64,000 nt of DNA from Saccharomycopsis fibuligera x Saccharomycopsis cf. fibuligera (lineage: Eukaryota; Ascomycota; Saccharomycetes; Ascoideales; Saccharomycopsidaceae), in the NCBI GenBank assembly GCA_001936135.1, contig CP012816.1, forward strand, positions 1,181,501 through 1,245,500, read 5' to 3'. A model generated the notes under the pieces. It searched no databases and was not told where the DNA came from. It saw only the letters and a list, made by a program, of their open reading frames with translations. Shown here piece after piece: positions 31,138-41,293 of the stretch; positions within the stretch are counted from its first letter, which is position 1; each line of letters begins with the position of its first letter. Both the position numbers and the translations under genes were made by a program.

Positions 31138-32400
31138 TCAAAACTTTGCCAAGCCCAACTCGTAAATATACCCATTAGTCAACTTGACAAACTCTTTGAC
31201 GTGGTCGAAGTCAATCTTATCAATGGTGTCTTTCACAGAGTGCACAAAGTTGTTATGCAAGTCGAATCTACTTTCGAAGGCAAAAGCACTCTGGTATCCA
31301 AACTTGTTAGAACTGGCGTGATCCGAGCAGCCGTAGCCGCACTCAGTATCAAACCATTTGATGCTAGCTACTTTGTCGATCACGAGTTTCAAGAAGTCAG
31401 ATAGCCCAGGGTCAGTGTAGTCGGAAACAATACCGAAATGCTCCGGCAAACCTTTTTCAAGGGCGTTTTTGGAGTACCCAGTCATATCTTGTTGCAAGTG
31501 AGAGACCACGTCAACTTCGTCGGCACGATACTTGGCAAACACGTCTTGCGAGCCCAATAAGCCGCCTTCTTCGGCGGCGTAGAAGTGGTACTCAACGGTG
31601 TTCTTAGGTCTGAACTGCGGCGATTCGGCACTGAGTAACAATCTCAAAGACTCCAATAGGGTCACTGTTCCCGAACCGTCATCGTCAGCACCGGGGGCGG
31701 GCAAAATGTTGGGGAAGAGCAAGTTGGTGGAGTCTTGGTGCGCCCCGACAACCACCACTTTGCCCTTGTCGTCGAGCGACTTGTACTGCTCCGAGCCTGG
31801 GATCGTGACGATGACGGAAAACTGCGGCCACGAGTGGTTGAATTTCGTGACCTCGATGCCCTTCTGAGGAGCAAGGGCCACAATTTGGCGTAGCTCGCGG
31901 AACAACCACTCAGCGGATTCAAGCCCGTAGCTGCTCTTGTAGTAGCGCGAGCGGAACGAGGTGAAGTTGGCCAAGGTGTTGTACAAGCGCAGCTTGCTGA
32001 TGTTGGCGTTGATGCTGGTTATTTCGCCCAAGTGCGACAACTCGCTAGGAAACGTGTAGTTCGCCCTTGGGAGAGCTGCGGTGTCCGCAGCCTGCCTGTG
32101 GACGGCGTAGGGAGCAAGCCTGTCGTCGTTGACCAACTCAGTGATGTCGAAGAAGTTGATGCCCTTCCGTTTCAACCTGAGCTTCTCTTGCTCGTCGACC
32201 CACACCGGAGCCTCGTTTTGCGAGAGCTGGATAAGACGCGGCTCGCCAAAGTCGAGACCGGCATGGTTGCTGATGCGGTTGTTGACGAGGGAGAACGGCA
32301 AGTTGCCGAGTGCCGCGGAGGAGAACAAAGAGGACAAGGGCAACGAAAGGACCACTAGCGGATACAAAACAGCCGCAACGTATATGGCCTGTAAGTGCAT
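31138..32400 (-). CDS. Secreted/vacuolar M28 aminopeptidase, canonical copy, 420 aa
   Basis: Second M28E leucine-aminopeptidase-type enzyme of the tandem pair. The open frame extends to 32652, but the ATG at 32398-32400 gives a proper signal peptide (MHLQAIYVAAVLYPLVVLSLP) and the expected family length, so I start there. Zinc ligands and catalytic residues: His221 (GAHQDSTN), Asp239 (PGADDDGSG), Glu277-Glu278 (AEEGG), Asp305 (QQDMTGYSK) and His387 (FVHSVKDT). The full disulfide and SDH block CGYGCSDHASSNKFGYQSAFAFES is intact. It lacks the basic insertions of the neighbour. The expected role is release of N-terminal residues from peptides in the vacuole or outside the cell. It is divergent from SLM1 across a GC-rich 1.6-kb region. 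Confidence 0.92.
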   Translation of the reverse strand: MHLQAIYVAAVLYPLVVLSLPLSSLFSSAALGNLPFSLVNNRISNHAGLDFGEPRLIQLSQNEAPVWVDEQEKLRLKRKGINFFDITELVNDDRLAPYAVHRQAADTAALPRANYTFPSELSHLGEITSINANISKLRLYNTLANFTSFRSRYYKSSYGLESAEWLFRELRQIVALAPQKGIEVTKFNHSWPQFSVIVTIPGSEQYKSLDDKGKVVVVGAHQDSTNLLFPNILPAPGADDDGSGTVTLLESLRLLLSAESPQFRPKNTVEYHFYAAEEGGLLGSQDVFAKYRADEVDVVSHLQQDMTGYSKNALEKGLPEHFGIVSDYTDPGLSDFLKLVIDKVASIKWFDTECGYGCSDHASSNKFGYQSAFAFESRFDLHNNFVHSVKDTIDKIDFDHVKEFVKLTNGYIYELGLAKF

Positions 32401-34041
32401 TGCGGGCTGGCGGTTTGGCGTTTTCGTTGGCGTTGGCGTTTGGAGAGACTTCTCGGAAGGAAAGAAGAGGAAGAGAATCACTAGATAAGAATAAAGGAGA
32501 TGCGAGTATGTTATATTGTCGCAGCCCCGACATGTCGTGCTTGTCTTGTCTCCACACTCGGCGGTGCACGTGAACGCTATGCTGCTATATGCGCCCCGAG
32601 GCAGCCGGTGACAGCAAGAAATCAAGCACTCGCCGCCATCTTCCACCGCCATCTACCAGCGCCATCTTCCAGCATCCACACTCACGCTTGGGGCCTATCT
32701 TCGTCACCAGCACCAGCGGCTGTCGCCGCGACTGCTGCTGCGCGGCAAAATGGCAGTGCGCTGCCAGTGGAGCGCCGCCAGCAGAGCGTCGCTCAGTTCC
32801 ACCAACACGGCGCCGACTCCTCGGCGATTCCACCCGTTTCCTAGCATGCATGAGCGCGACAGGGGAGGACCATGGTGCGGTTACAAAAGCGCCTTCCAAG
32901 ACGCTTCCAGTATCCGCGACCAGCGAGCAGCGCCCGGTGGGCGCTTACGAAATGAGGCTGCGGAGATTGATTGCTCTGCGCTATCAGCGGCTGACCCAGT
33001 GCAGCTTCCGCCGGTGCTGATGGCGCTATCGCCAATGGCAACGTCCCGGAGGCGTCTTGCGGTTTGCGCTGCACACGGCGGTTGCCTACAGCGGCGGCCC
33101 ACAGCGGCTGCACACGGCGGTTGCACATGCCAGTTACTTGCTTTGCGATGGATGTGACCTCAGACTCGATACTGCCAGCAAGTGCAAGCTGCCTTTGTGG
33201 ACATATCTATACAGCGCCAAGTTGCTGTGCAGGTTGCCCCCGCGAGCTCAACCTGGCGGCCACCGCCGGCCGCCGCCGGCCGCCGCCTGCCGCCTGCCGC
33301 CTGCCGCCTCGATTCTCTCACAAATATTTCCCAAACGGGCAACGCGCTGCATGTGGTTTTGCCCTCGCTGCTGAGAGACAAGTTGCGCGCCTTCCGCATT
33401 GGGCGGCTCTCTTTGCCGCTTTCCTTCGTTAGCCCGCCTTGACTATGGCGTAATGTACCACCGCAGCGTAGAAGCTCTTATTCTGCTCCCAGCCACCTTC
33501 TTTTACCACGCTTCGATCTCTGCTATCCACATCCATTTCCTTCTCGTTTACATCCTCCAGCCAGCTCGTTTCAAGTGGTTTTACACATCCAACCATCCAT
33601 CCATTCCATCTATCTATCTATCTTCCTGCCTGTCTGTCCTGTCCTGTGTCTTGTCTTGTGTTGCCTGCTTTCCTGCGTTTCATCTCTTGTTTTCTTTGCC
33701 GCTGATTTTCTATTTTCGCATCGTCTTTTTTATTGTTATTTTTTTTTTTTTTTTTTTTTCTCTCTCTCTCTCTCTTATTTTTCTGTTCTCTTTCTGGTCT
33801 TTGCTTTTCTCTTCTTTTTTCATACATTTTCCTTACTCTTTAAAACAGTCCGGCTCGCTCGCTTAAGGAAAGCAAGTCACTTCTCATCGTCATTCCCATC
33901 CATCCATCCATCCATCTTCTCGACTTGCAATTGCTGTTCCAACCCATCATCATTTATGCCTTCAATCTCTCCCGCTGAACCCAAATAGCACGCACAACCA
34001 CACTCCCCCGTCCACCTGGCCCGTCCCAAACACCATCGAAA
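32401..34041. promoter_or_regulatory. GC-rich divergent intergenic region, M28 peptidase / SLM1
   Basis: 1.6 kb. From about 32580 to 33440 it is markedly GC-rich, with an exact 18-bp repeat (33068-33085 and 33107-33124) and GCC-rich tandem motifs (33258-33310, including CTGCCGC copies). From about 33600 to 33840 it becomes a C/T-rich tract with a T19 run and (TC)n, then ends at the SLM1 ATG. ORFs on both strands in the GC-rich part overlap each other and are not accepted as genes. Confidence 0.65.
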
Positions 34042-35894
34042 ATGTCGTTGACCACCCTTTCTCAGGACTTGCGAAACCCATTGAACCAGCCGCTTCCCAC
34101 AAATGCTAATCCCACTGACATCCTAGCCGCAAGATTCGCTTCCTGGCGAGCAATCATCAAGGGCATCATTGCCTACTTGAAAGATGTCATAATGGTCCAT
34201 GAAGAATCCGTCCTTTCCCAAATCAGGCTCCAGCACTCCATCATGAACAACTTTCCGCTTGCTAATGACTCTAGCGCCAACTTTCCGGTTGGCTTGACGC
34301 CCAATGCCGCTGGCGGTAACACAAGTTCCGCCGGCGGCGGCGGCATTGCCGCCGCCAGCAGCAACACAACTGAGGAAATCAACAATATCAAAAAGTTTTT
34401 TTTGCCCTTTGGCAATGGCTCCATAATCGACGTGCCAAACGCCTTGAACGAGTACCACAAGACTGTGGGCGGCTTCACTTCGAGAACCGCCAAAGAGCTC
34501 GCCAATAACGTTATTCCAAGATTGGAAGACTTGAGAAGAGACTTGTCTATCAAAATCAAGGAAATCAAAAATTTGAGCTCCGATTTCAAAACCACAGTTT
34601 CCAAGGAAGTTGCCCAGACAAAAACTGAGCTTTCGACTTTTTACAACTCTATTGACCAAATAAAATCAGTGGGGACCAGCAATCTCTTGCCCAAACAAGA
34701 CCCGTTCTTGACCAAAATTTACTTGGACAAGCAAATCAAGAAACAATTGATAGAAGAAAACTACTTGCACGAGGCCTTCCTCAACATTCAGTCTTCAGGC
34801 AAGGAGTTGGAAAAATTGGTGGTTATGGAGATCCAGAATGCATTGAAAATATATGCTAGATTAATTGGTGAAGAAAGTCAAGTGGTTTTCAATGTCTTGA
34901 TTCCAAAGCTTGACAACGGTTTTGTCTCTAGACCTCCAGAGTGGGAGTGGGATTCGTTCATCAAGCAGAACCCAAACAGCTTCATAAACACCAACACCAA
35001 ACCAAGAAGATTCATTGATATCAGCTACAAGTACATGAACGATCCGTTGACCTTGGAAATCCGCTCTTCCTTTTTGGAAAGAAGATCCAAGTTTTTGAAG
35101 TCATACTCAAGAGGCTGGTATGTCTTGACCCCAACTTTTATTCATGAATTCAAGTCCTCCGATAGAAAAAAAGATGTGTTCCCCGTTATGTCGCTAAGCT
35201 TGGATGATTGTCAAGTGGCCGAGCATTCCAAAAAAGACGTTAGCAATCCAAATACGTGGCACAAGTTTGTTTTGCACACCAAGCAAAACGGCATCATTCA
35301 TAGAGGTCATAATTGGGTGTTTAGAGCGGAAACGTATGACTTAATGATTGCTTGGTATAACGATATCAAGAAATTGACTCAATTGCCAACTCCCGAGGCA
35401 AGAGCCCACTACATTGCTGAAAAGCTTCAATTGCAAAAACAAAAATCGAGAAGATCATTGCAAATACATTCTTCTTCGAACATCAGCTTGGTCAATAGCA
35501 TAAATAGAGATGGTAATAATCAAAGCAGAAACAGAAACGTTTCCAAAAGATTAAGCGCTCCAGTGGGCTCTTTCAGTCAACCAACGCAGCAGCCGCAGCA
35601 AATCAAGTATGGATCATTTCAGCTGCAAAACACACAGGAGCTAGGTCATCAACAACAACAACTGCCTCAGCAATCTCATAATGTTATCACAAAAGATGGG
35701 ATCATCATTACTCCGGTAGAATCAATCAATGAAAACCAGCAGACTTACTACCAACCAGCGAACTCAGTTTCTCAACAGCAACTTTCCGTGGCAAACCAGC
35801 ATCAAAGAGCTTTCAGTTTACAAAATCAACAATATGCACCCCAGCAATATAACCAACAACAGCACCCGCAACAACAACAACAACAACAACAACA

Positions 35895-35925
<31 letters not shown>

Positions 35926-36576
35926 CAACAACAACAACAACAACAGCATTATTATCCAACAGGATCACAAGCCAATTTGCATAGATCAGTTTCATTAGCA
36001 GAAACTCCAAATAGCAGCACTTTAGTGCCAGTAAGCACCAATGACGTTCCATTGGTAAATAACATCAATAATAATAACAATAGTCAGGTATATTTGAATA
36101 GATCTTTTTCAATGCAAGGATACCAACATCCAAATCCAGCTCAAAATTATGATCCGCAACAGCAGCAGTTGCAACAATCTCCAAAAGGACAATACATAGT
36201 GTCTACGTACATAGACAATCAACAGCCCCAACAGCAGCAACAAAAACAACAGCAACAGCAACATGGACAAATAACCCCAAATATAATAGTCAACGATAAT
36301 GGCCAGCCGCAGCCACAACAACCAGTCCAATATAACTCTGGTGACCAAGCCACGTATAATAGTAATAATAATTTAGAATTTCCACCCATAGCAACAAGCA
36401 TCTCAGGAGCGACTTTCACTTCATCGAACCAGCCATTGTCTCAAGTTCCACAATCTCAACCGGTGCCTCAAGCCCCACAATCCCAGCCATTGCCTCAACA
36501 ACCCCAGCCGCTCCAGAGAAGTGGTACGCAGTACGGGAATAATAGTATTTTGCAGATCCCAAAAACTGTCAGATAG
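34042..36576 (+). CDS. SLM1: Slm1/Slm2 PI(4,5)P2-binding TORC2 adaptor, 844 aa
   Basis: Slm proteins bind PI(4,5)P2 at eisosomes and bring TORC2 to Ypk1, controlling actin and sphingolipid synthesis. The N-terminal F-BAR-like helical region (about residues 28-300) opens with DILAARFASWRAIIKGIIAYLKDV, typical of the family. A Gly/Ala/Ser loop interrupts it near residues 85-110. The PH domain follows (about 330-455: SFLERRSKFLKSYSRGWYVLTP through the WVFRAETYDLMIAWYNDI helix). The C-terminal 380 residues are Gln/Asn-rich, with 26 consecutive glutamines (residues 610-635). The segment PNIIVN at residues 746-751 resembles the PxIxIT calcineurin-docking motif known in the Slm C-termini. Length exceeds yeast Slm1 (686 aa) because of the Q-rich tail. 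SLM1 versus SLM2 cannot be separated. Confidence 0.93.
35869..35946 (+). repeat. CAA/CAG tract encoding Gln26 in SLM1
   Basis: Twenty-six glutamine codons, with CAA at the flanks and a CAG block in the centre; further shorter CAA/CAG runs follow near 36230-36265. Confidence 0.95.
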
Positions 36577-38083
36577 TCAGCTGGTTGTGCTTGTCTTGCT
36601 TTAGTATAAATATATTTGGTTTTCAATTTCTCTAGGATAGATAGATAGATGAATGATATTTTTCTTATTTTCTTTTTCTTCTCAGGAACTCTTTGGGAGG
36701 TTTTTTATTCAATGTTATTGTGATATTATTCTATTCTAAAGCTCATTTCCACCAGTCGTGCGCACTTTATATTTTTTTAAGGGTTTATTTCAACCCAACG
36801 AACGTAAAAAGATAACTTTCAAAAGTGTTTCAATGGAACACAGAACACTAAGGTTTCACATGATGATTATCTGCTCTTAGTGTATCAACAGAAATAGCCA
36901 GTGCACCTAGCGGCAGGGCGACTTTCAACATGATTACGCTACAGTTACAATATTGACAATATTGACTGCACTGGAAACATTGGCCAAGCTCAACAACAAC
37001 AAGCTCGAGAACAAAACCGAATGTTCATACACTGTTAGCGCGCCATTGGAATGAGCTCGAAGCCACTGGTGAGCAGACACAGGGTGGTGTAGTCTTTGTA
37101 CTCTAGACTCCTCTGGATACACTCTAGTCAAGAATTGGTGAAGAAACAAATATAGATACTCAAAAATCCACACATTACGATTGTATTCAGGAATTAAGTT
37201 TGAAGCCACATTAACTTGTTTACAGTGTTTACAATAGCCATGGTGTTTACAGCACCGTCGCACAGGCTGCATTGGCATTGACGTCAAAACTGACTCCCGT
37301 ACCCAATTATAATATGCTTCAGAAAAGGAAAGAGGAATACCGATAACCATCAACCAAGGCCGGCATTAACAACCTTTTTTGGGGGCCATTCTCTTCGATT
37401 ATTGGGTTGGGTGCAGTATCATGTACTATAGTATTGAACCCCTTGTTCGTCCGTATTTCGCAGTGCTGATAAGCTTTGCGAGCGAAAAAACTCTTATGCA
37501 GCACCCCTGATTATCGCTAAGGCAATATGGATGACAGAACTCGGTCACACTTGGAATAAAAATATTTTTAAAAATATCCTACAGTAGTTACTTTCGCAAA
37601 AACAATGACAGTAGCAAAGAATAATCACTTACATTCTCAGACAACAATAATTAAAGAGATCTCACGCGATCTTTCCGTGTCCTTTTTCAAAACAATCATA
37701 TTTTATGAATTTTTTTTTCATTGTATTTATTGAGTAGATAATGATAATATTGAATATTTGTTAAATGAACGGAGAAACAGTAACAAAAATATGGGGAGAA
37801 AGCTTTCATTAAAAGTATACTAAAGCTGGTATGCTTTTTTAGGGGTGTACAAAATTTTGAGTTTTTTTTTTCTTTTATGATTTCTGAACGCTGTGAAAAG
37901 AATGATAGACAAAAGATGTGACTTCATATCGATTTGATTTCAAATTTTATGCTGACTTTCAACATTAAATTCCACAAGCCATAAACCACAGTTCCTTTTT
38001 TATTTTAAATATCAATTGCTTGAATCAATAGATCGCGTTGGTTTTTTAACATTTTTTCTTTGAAATACACGAATGCACATTGC
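36577..38083. other. Intergenic region between convergent SLM1 and ATP5
   Basis: 1.5 kb, AT-rich. It contains one orphan ATG-initiated ORF on the minus strand (36934-37350), listed separately, and nothing else recognised. Confidence 0.55.
36934..37350 (-). CDS. Orphan ORF of 138 codons, doubtful
   Basis: An ATG-initiated frame of 138 residues in the SLM1/ATP5 interval. It has a Cys/His-rich patch (RRCCKHHGYCKHCKQV) and a hydrophobic segment near the C-terminus. I recognise no family. The surrounding sequence is ordinary intergenic and there is no clear promoter, so chance is the likelier explanation. Confidence 0.2.
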   Translation of the reverse strand: MVIGIPLSFSEAYYNWVRESVLTSMPMQPVRRCCKHHGYCKHCKQVNVASNLIPEYNRNVWIFEYLYLFLHQFLTRVYPEESRVQRLHHPVSAHQWLRAHSNGALTVYEHSVLFSSLLLLSLANVSSAVNIVNIVTVA

Positions 38084-38701
38084 TTAGATAGATTCGGTCA
38101 AAATCTTGTTGTATTTGGCGATTTTGGCAGAAATGGACAAGTCAACGGTTCTGTCACCAACTTCAACAATCAAACCACCCAAGATGTCTGGGTTGACCTT
38201 GTTGACCAATTTCAAAGTTTTACCTTCACCAACAAAAGTGGAGTTAGCAACAGAGTTTTGAATTTTTTTCAAGTACTTAGATTCCAATGGCTTGGCAGAA
38301 GTAACAACAGCTTCAACGACACCATTGTAAGCATCTTCAAGAACTTGGAATTGGTTAGCGACACTTGGCAACAAGTTCAATCTGTTGTTTTCGGCCAACA
38401 CCTTCAACAAGTTGGCAACAGAGGCATCACTACCGGTTTTGGAAGCAATGGTGTCAACAACAACTTTTCTGTCTTCAAAAGAGAGAGCTGGGTTGGAAAC
38501 AATGTCACTGACTTTTTTATCTTGAGACAACAAAGCACTGACGGATCTCAAAGATTTGGCAGCAGCATCAATGCTGGAGTCTTTGGCAGCAGCAGTGTAA
38601 AGAGCACTGGCATAAGTACCGTCAAGGCCAAACAATTGGACAGGAGGCTTGACGCTCTTGGCGGCAGAGGCCATGGATCTGATGAACATACGAGAAGCCA
38701 T
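38084..38701 (-). CDS. ATP5: ATP synthase OSCP subunit, 205 aa
   Basis: Oligomycin-sensitivity-conferring protein, the peripheral-stalk subunit atop mitochondrial F1. The frame is open upstream to 38902, but the ATG at 38699-38701 gives MASRMFIRSMASAAKSV, a basic Ser/Ala-rich mitochondrial presequence, and a total length close to yeast Atp5 (212 aa). Family blocks are clear: FGLDGTYASALYTAA at the start of the mature protein and LLKVLAENNRLNLLPSVANQF in the middle. The C-terminal signature PDILGGLIVEVGDRTVDLSISAKIAKYNKIL is also present. A second Met four residues in could also serve. A 220-codon antisense frame over this gene is only its shadow. It shares a 410-bp divergent promoter with RML2, another mitochondrial gene. 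Confidence 0.97.
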   Translation of the reverse strand: MASRMFIRSMASAAKSVKPPVQLFGLDGTYASALYTAAAKDSSIDAAAKSLRSVSALLSQDKKVSDIVSNPALSFEDRKVVVDTIASKTGSDASVANLLKVLAENNRLNLLPSVANQFQVLEDAYNGVVEAVVTSAKPLESKYLKKIQNSVANSTFVGEGKTLKLVNKVNPDILGGLIVEVGDRTVDLSISAKIAKYNKILTESI

Positions 38702-39111
38702 TCTGTGTGTGATGTGTATTAATATGGATGAGATGAGATGTACTGTAATAGGACAGGAGAAGGTACCAGGTAGTTTATTGATATAATTTGTGCTGCTTTG
38801 GGGTGTTTTTTTTATGGTTTTCTTTGAATTTTCGCAGTTTTTCGTGGTTTCCGCCATTGGCTGGTCTCTGTGAAGGTGCTCGTAACACTTTAGGCCAATC
38901 AAAGCTCAGAAAAAACTTCATTATGGATCATGTTAGTATCACATGCTTATCATATGATATAAGTCATGTGATCAAATAGTTTCTGCTTGCAGAAATCACC
39001 AAAAATCAAAATCAAAATTTTTCACTTTGAGAGACACTAAAGGTGAGTGAGTGGTAGACTAAGACTTTAATAGACTGATATATCAGCGAGGGCCACTACA
39101 ACTAATCAACA
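38702..39111. promoter_or_regulatory. ATP5/RML2 divergent promoter with palindrome and CCAAT boxes
   Basis: 410 bp between two mitochondrial genes. It contains a 35-bp near-palindrome (38938-38972) bracketed by ATCACATG and CATGTGAT and centred on CATATG. It also has a CCAATCA at 38895-38901 and an inverted CCAAT (ATTGG, 38856-38860), the site type of the HAP complex that drives respiratory genes. Confidence 0.6.
38938..38972. promoter_or_regulatory. Near-palindrome with paired Cbf1-like half-sites
   Basis: ATCACATG (38938-38945) and CATGTGAT (38965-38972) face each other around CATATG (38951-38956), with CTTAT and ATAAG as additional matching inner arms. RTCACRTG is the bHLH Cbf1 motif; the factor is inferred. 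Confidence 0.55.
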
Positions 39112-40269
39112 ATGTTCAAAGTTCCCGCTATAGCGTACAGAAGTAGAGCGGCTCCTCAAGTGACCCTCAGGGCTATCCAGGCTGCCCAAGGTGTCCGTCG
39201 TTTTGCCACTGTTGTTGACAACCCAGAAGCACAGAAAGTCGCTAAAGTTCAAACCATCAAAATTGTCCCTGATACTTCAGATGTCACTGAATTGGAAAAG
39301 CAGGATCAGTTGATTCAAAAGCGCAGAAAATTGTCCAAACAACTTGTCAAGTTGCGTAAATTGAAACCGGTGTCTCCCGGTCTTAGATGGTACCGTGCCC
39401 CAATCTACGACTATTTGTGGAAAGGTAAGCCCATCAAGAGTCTTACTATTCCAAAAAAACAGCATGGTGGTAGAAATCATCATGGTAAAATAACAATTAG
39501 ACACAGAGGTGGTGGTCATAAACGGAGAGTCAGATTGCTCGATTTCCATCGTCTTGAAGCCGGTCCAGCAACCGTGGTAAGAATCGAATATGATCCTGGC
39601 AGAACTTCCCATATTGCCCTTTTGAAACATGAAAAGTCTGGTAAATTGACCTACATCTTAGCCACTGAAGGTCTTCGTGCCGGTGATAAGGTTGAATCCT
39701 TCAGGGCAGGTATTCCAGATAGTCTAATGGCAGAAATGGGTGGAAAAGTGGATCCTGCTATTTTGTCCTCCAAGACCTGTCAAAAGGGTAATTGCTTACC
39801 TATTAGCATGATCCCAATTGGTTCTATCATTCATAATGTCGGATTAACCCAAGCTGGCCCAGGAAGACTTTGTCGTGCTGCTGGTTCTTACGCCAGAGTG
39901 ATGCAAAAATTGCCAGAAAAGAAAAGAGCCATTATCAAGTTGAAATCGGGTGAACATAGATATGTTGCTCTTGAAGCCTGTGCCACTTTAGGCGTGGTCT
40001 CGAATGCTGATCATCAGCATTTGTCTCTCGGTAAAGCAGGTAGATCTAGATGGAGAGGTATCAGACCAACGGTGCGTGGTGTGGCTATGAATAAGTGTGA
40101 CCATCCTCATGGTGGTGGTAGAGGTAAGAAGAAGTCTCACAAATTGTCAGTTTCTCCATGGGGTCAATTGGCCAAAGGTTATAAGACTAGAAGAGGTAAG
40201 CATGAGAATCCAATGAAGGTGAAAGATAGACCAAGAGGTAAAGCAGGTAGAAGATTAGCCAGACAGTAA
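39112..40269 (+). CDS. RML2: Mitochondrial 54S ribosomal protein uL2m, 385 aa
   Basis: Large-subunit mitoribosomal protein L2, next to the peptidyl-transferase centre. The N-terminus ([21 protein letters not shown] to about residue 32) is a basic presequence lacking acidic residues. The L2 core begins near residue 100: [25 protein letters not shown], then [17 protein letters not shown], then the universally conserved [16 protein letters not shown]. There His331 corresponds to the essential His229 of bacterial L2. The C-terminus [24 protein letters not shown] fits the yeast protein, and length (385) is close to yeast Rml2 (393). It is divergent from ATP5 and convergent with the second zinc-cluster gene. 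Confidence 0.98.
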   Translation: MFKVPAIAYRSRAAPQVTLRAIQAAQGVRRFATVVDNPEAQKVAKVQTIKIVPDTSDVTELEKQDQLIQKRRKLSKQLVKLRKLKPVSPGLRWYRAPIYDYLWKGKPIKSLTIPKKQHGGRNHHGKITIRHRGGGHKRRVRLLDFHRLEAGPATVVRIEYDPGRTSHIALLKHEKSGKLTYILATEGLRAGDKVESFRAGIPDSLMAEMGGKVDPAILSSKTCQKGNCLPISMIPIGSIIHNVGLTQAGPGRLCRAAGSYARVMQKLPEKKRAIIKLKSGEHRYVALEACATLGVVSNADHQHLSLGKAGRSRWRGIRPTVRGVAMNKCDHPHGGGRGKKKSHKLSVSPWGQLAKGYKTRRGKHENPMKVKDRPRGKAGRRLARQ

Positions 40270-41293
40270 GATTATAGTAAACAGATTTATAAGATCAAAA
40301 ATCAAATCCTTACAAGCAAACAAACAAACATGCAAATGCGGCATCATTAATTTTGCTTAGTCTTTTCAGTTCAGTTTCATATCAGACTTTAATAAAGCAC
40401 CCTACCTGTTACGTTACGCTATGTTATGTTAAACTATCCATCCTTCCACCGTCAAGTCTTTATAGATAAACATTAGTTAATCTCAAACCCATGAAAAATA
40501 TGAACTTTTTGGTTAACCTATTATTCATCCAGCTATCTTTCTTCTCTCCTTATCCCTTTTTGTAATCTTTTACTCTTTTAAATACTCTTTACTTTTTTTA
40601 TGCTAATTCGTTCGGCTTCCTTCCATCATAGTCATCATTCACGCGCTGTAAATACATGATCTGATTGTAAATAATTTTTTGCTTTTACCCTTACTTTTGT
40701 AATCCTGTTGTGATGTTGCTGTTGTCACATTTTTGCCTTTGAGTATGCTATAAAGTTCAACATTAATGTGATAGCAATCATATATACGGACGCTTAGGTG
40801 CACTACATCTTCATAATAGTGTGTGTAGTGCTGTATACGATGCTTATCTTTTAGATACTGATAAAGATTCACCAAATTTTAAAACGCAAACATACACATT
40901 ACTTGGCCATCTAAATAAAAGTATTAAAATAAACAAAAACACAAAAACCAAAAAAAAAAAAAAAAAAAAAAAAAATGAAAAAGAAGAAGAATTACAAGAC
41001 AAAAAATAAGAAACAAATCATCTAAATTTTAAGATATGAGAAGCAATCTGATGAAAGATTGTTCACAGCGACTAAAAGATAAGATCTGAGACTTGAAGTG
41101 CAAGGCATAAACCATTGAAAACAACAAATAATAAATAATGCCAAAAGTAAACAGTAGAAGAGAAGAAAGCATGTGTTAGTATAGTATTATATTATAGAGT
41201 AATCTGAAACGAAAATTAAAATAAGAAAATTGCAAACAGTACAACATAAAACGATAAATCCAAAAACCAAAGTATGAACGTTCTTTTAACAAA
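40270..41293. other. Intergenic region between convergent RML2 and the second zinc-cluster gene
   Basis: 1.0 kb, AT-rich, with T-rich runs after RML2 and an A26 tract at 40950-40975. No gene seen. Confidence 0.65.

Noticed and set aside
32401-32652. Upstream extension of the right M28 peptidase (84 codons)
   Set aside because: The internal ATG at 32400 gives a clean signal peptide; the extension is Cys-rich and unrelated to the family.
36934-37350. Pseudogene interpretation of the orphan ORF
   Set aside because: No recognisable family remains to call it broken; kept only as a doubtful ORF.
38060-38722. 220-codon plus-strand ORF
   Set aside because: Exact antisense shadow of ATP5.
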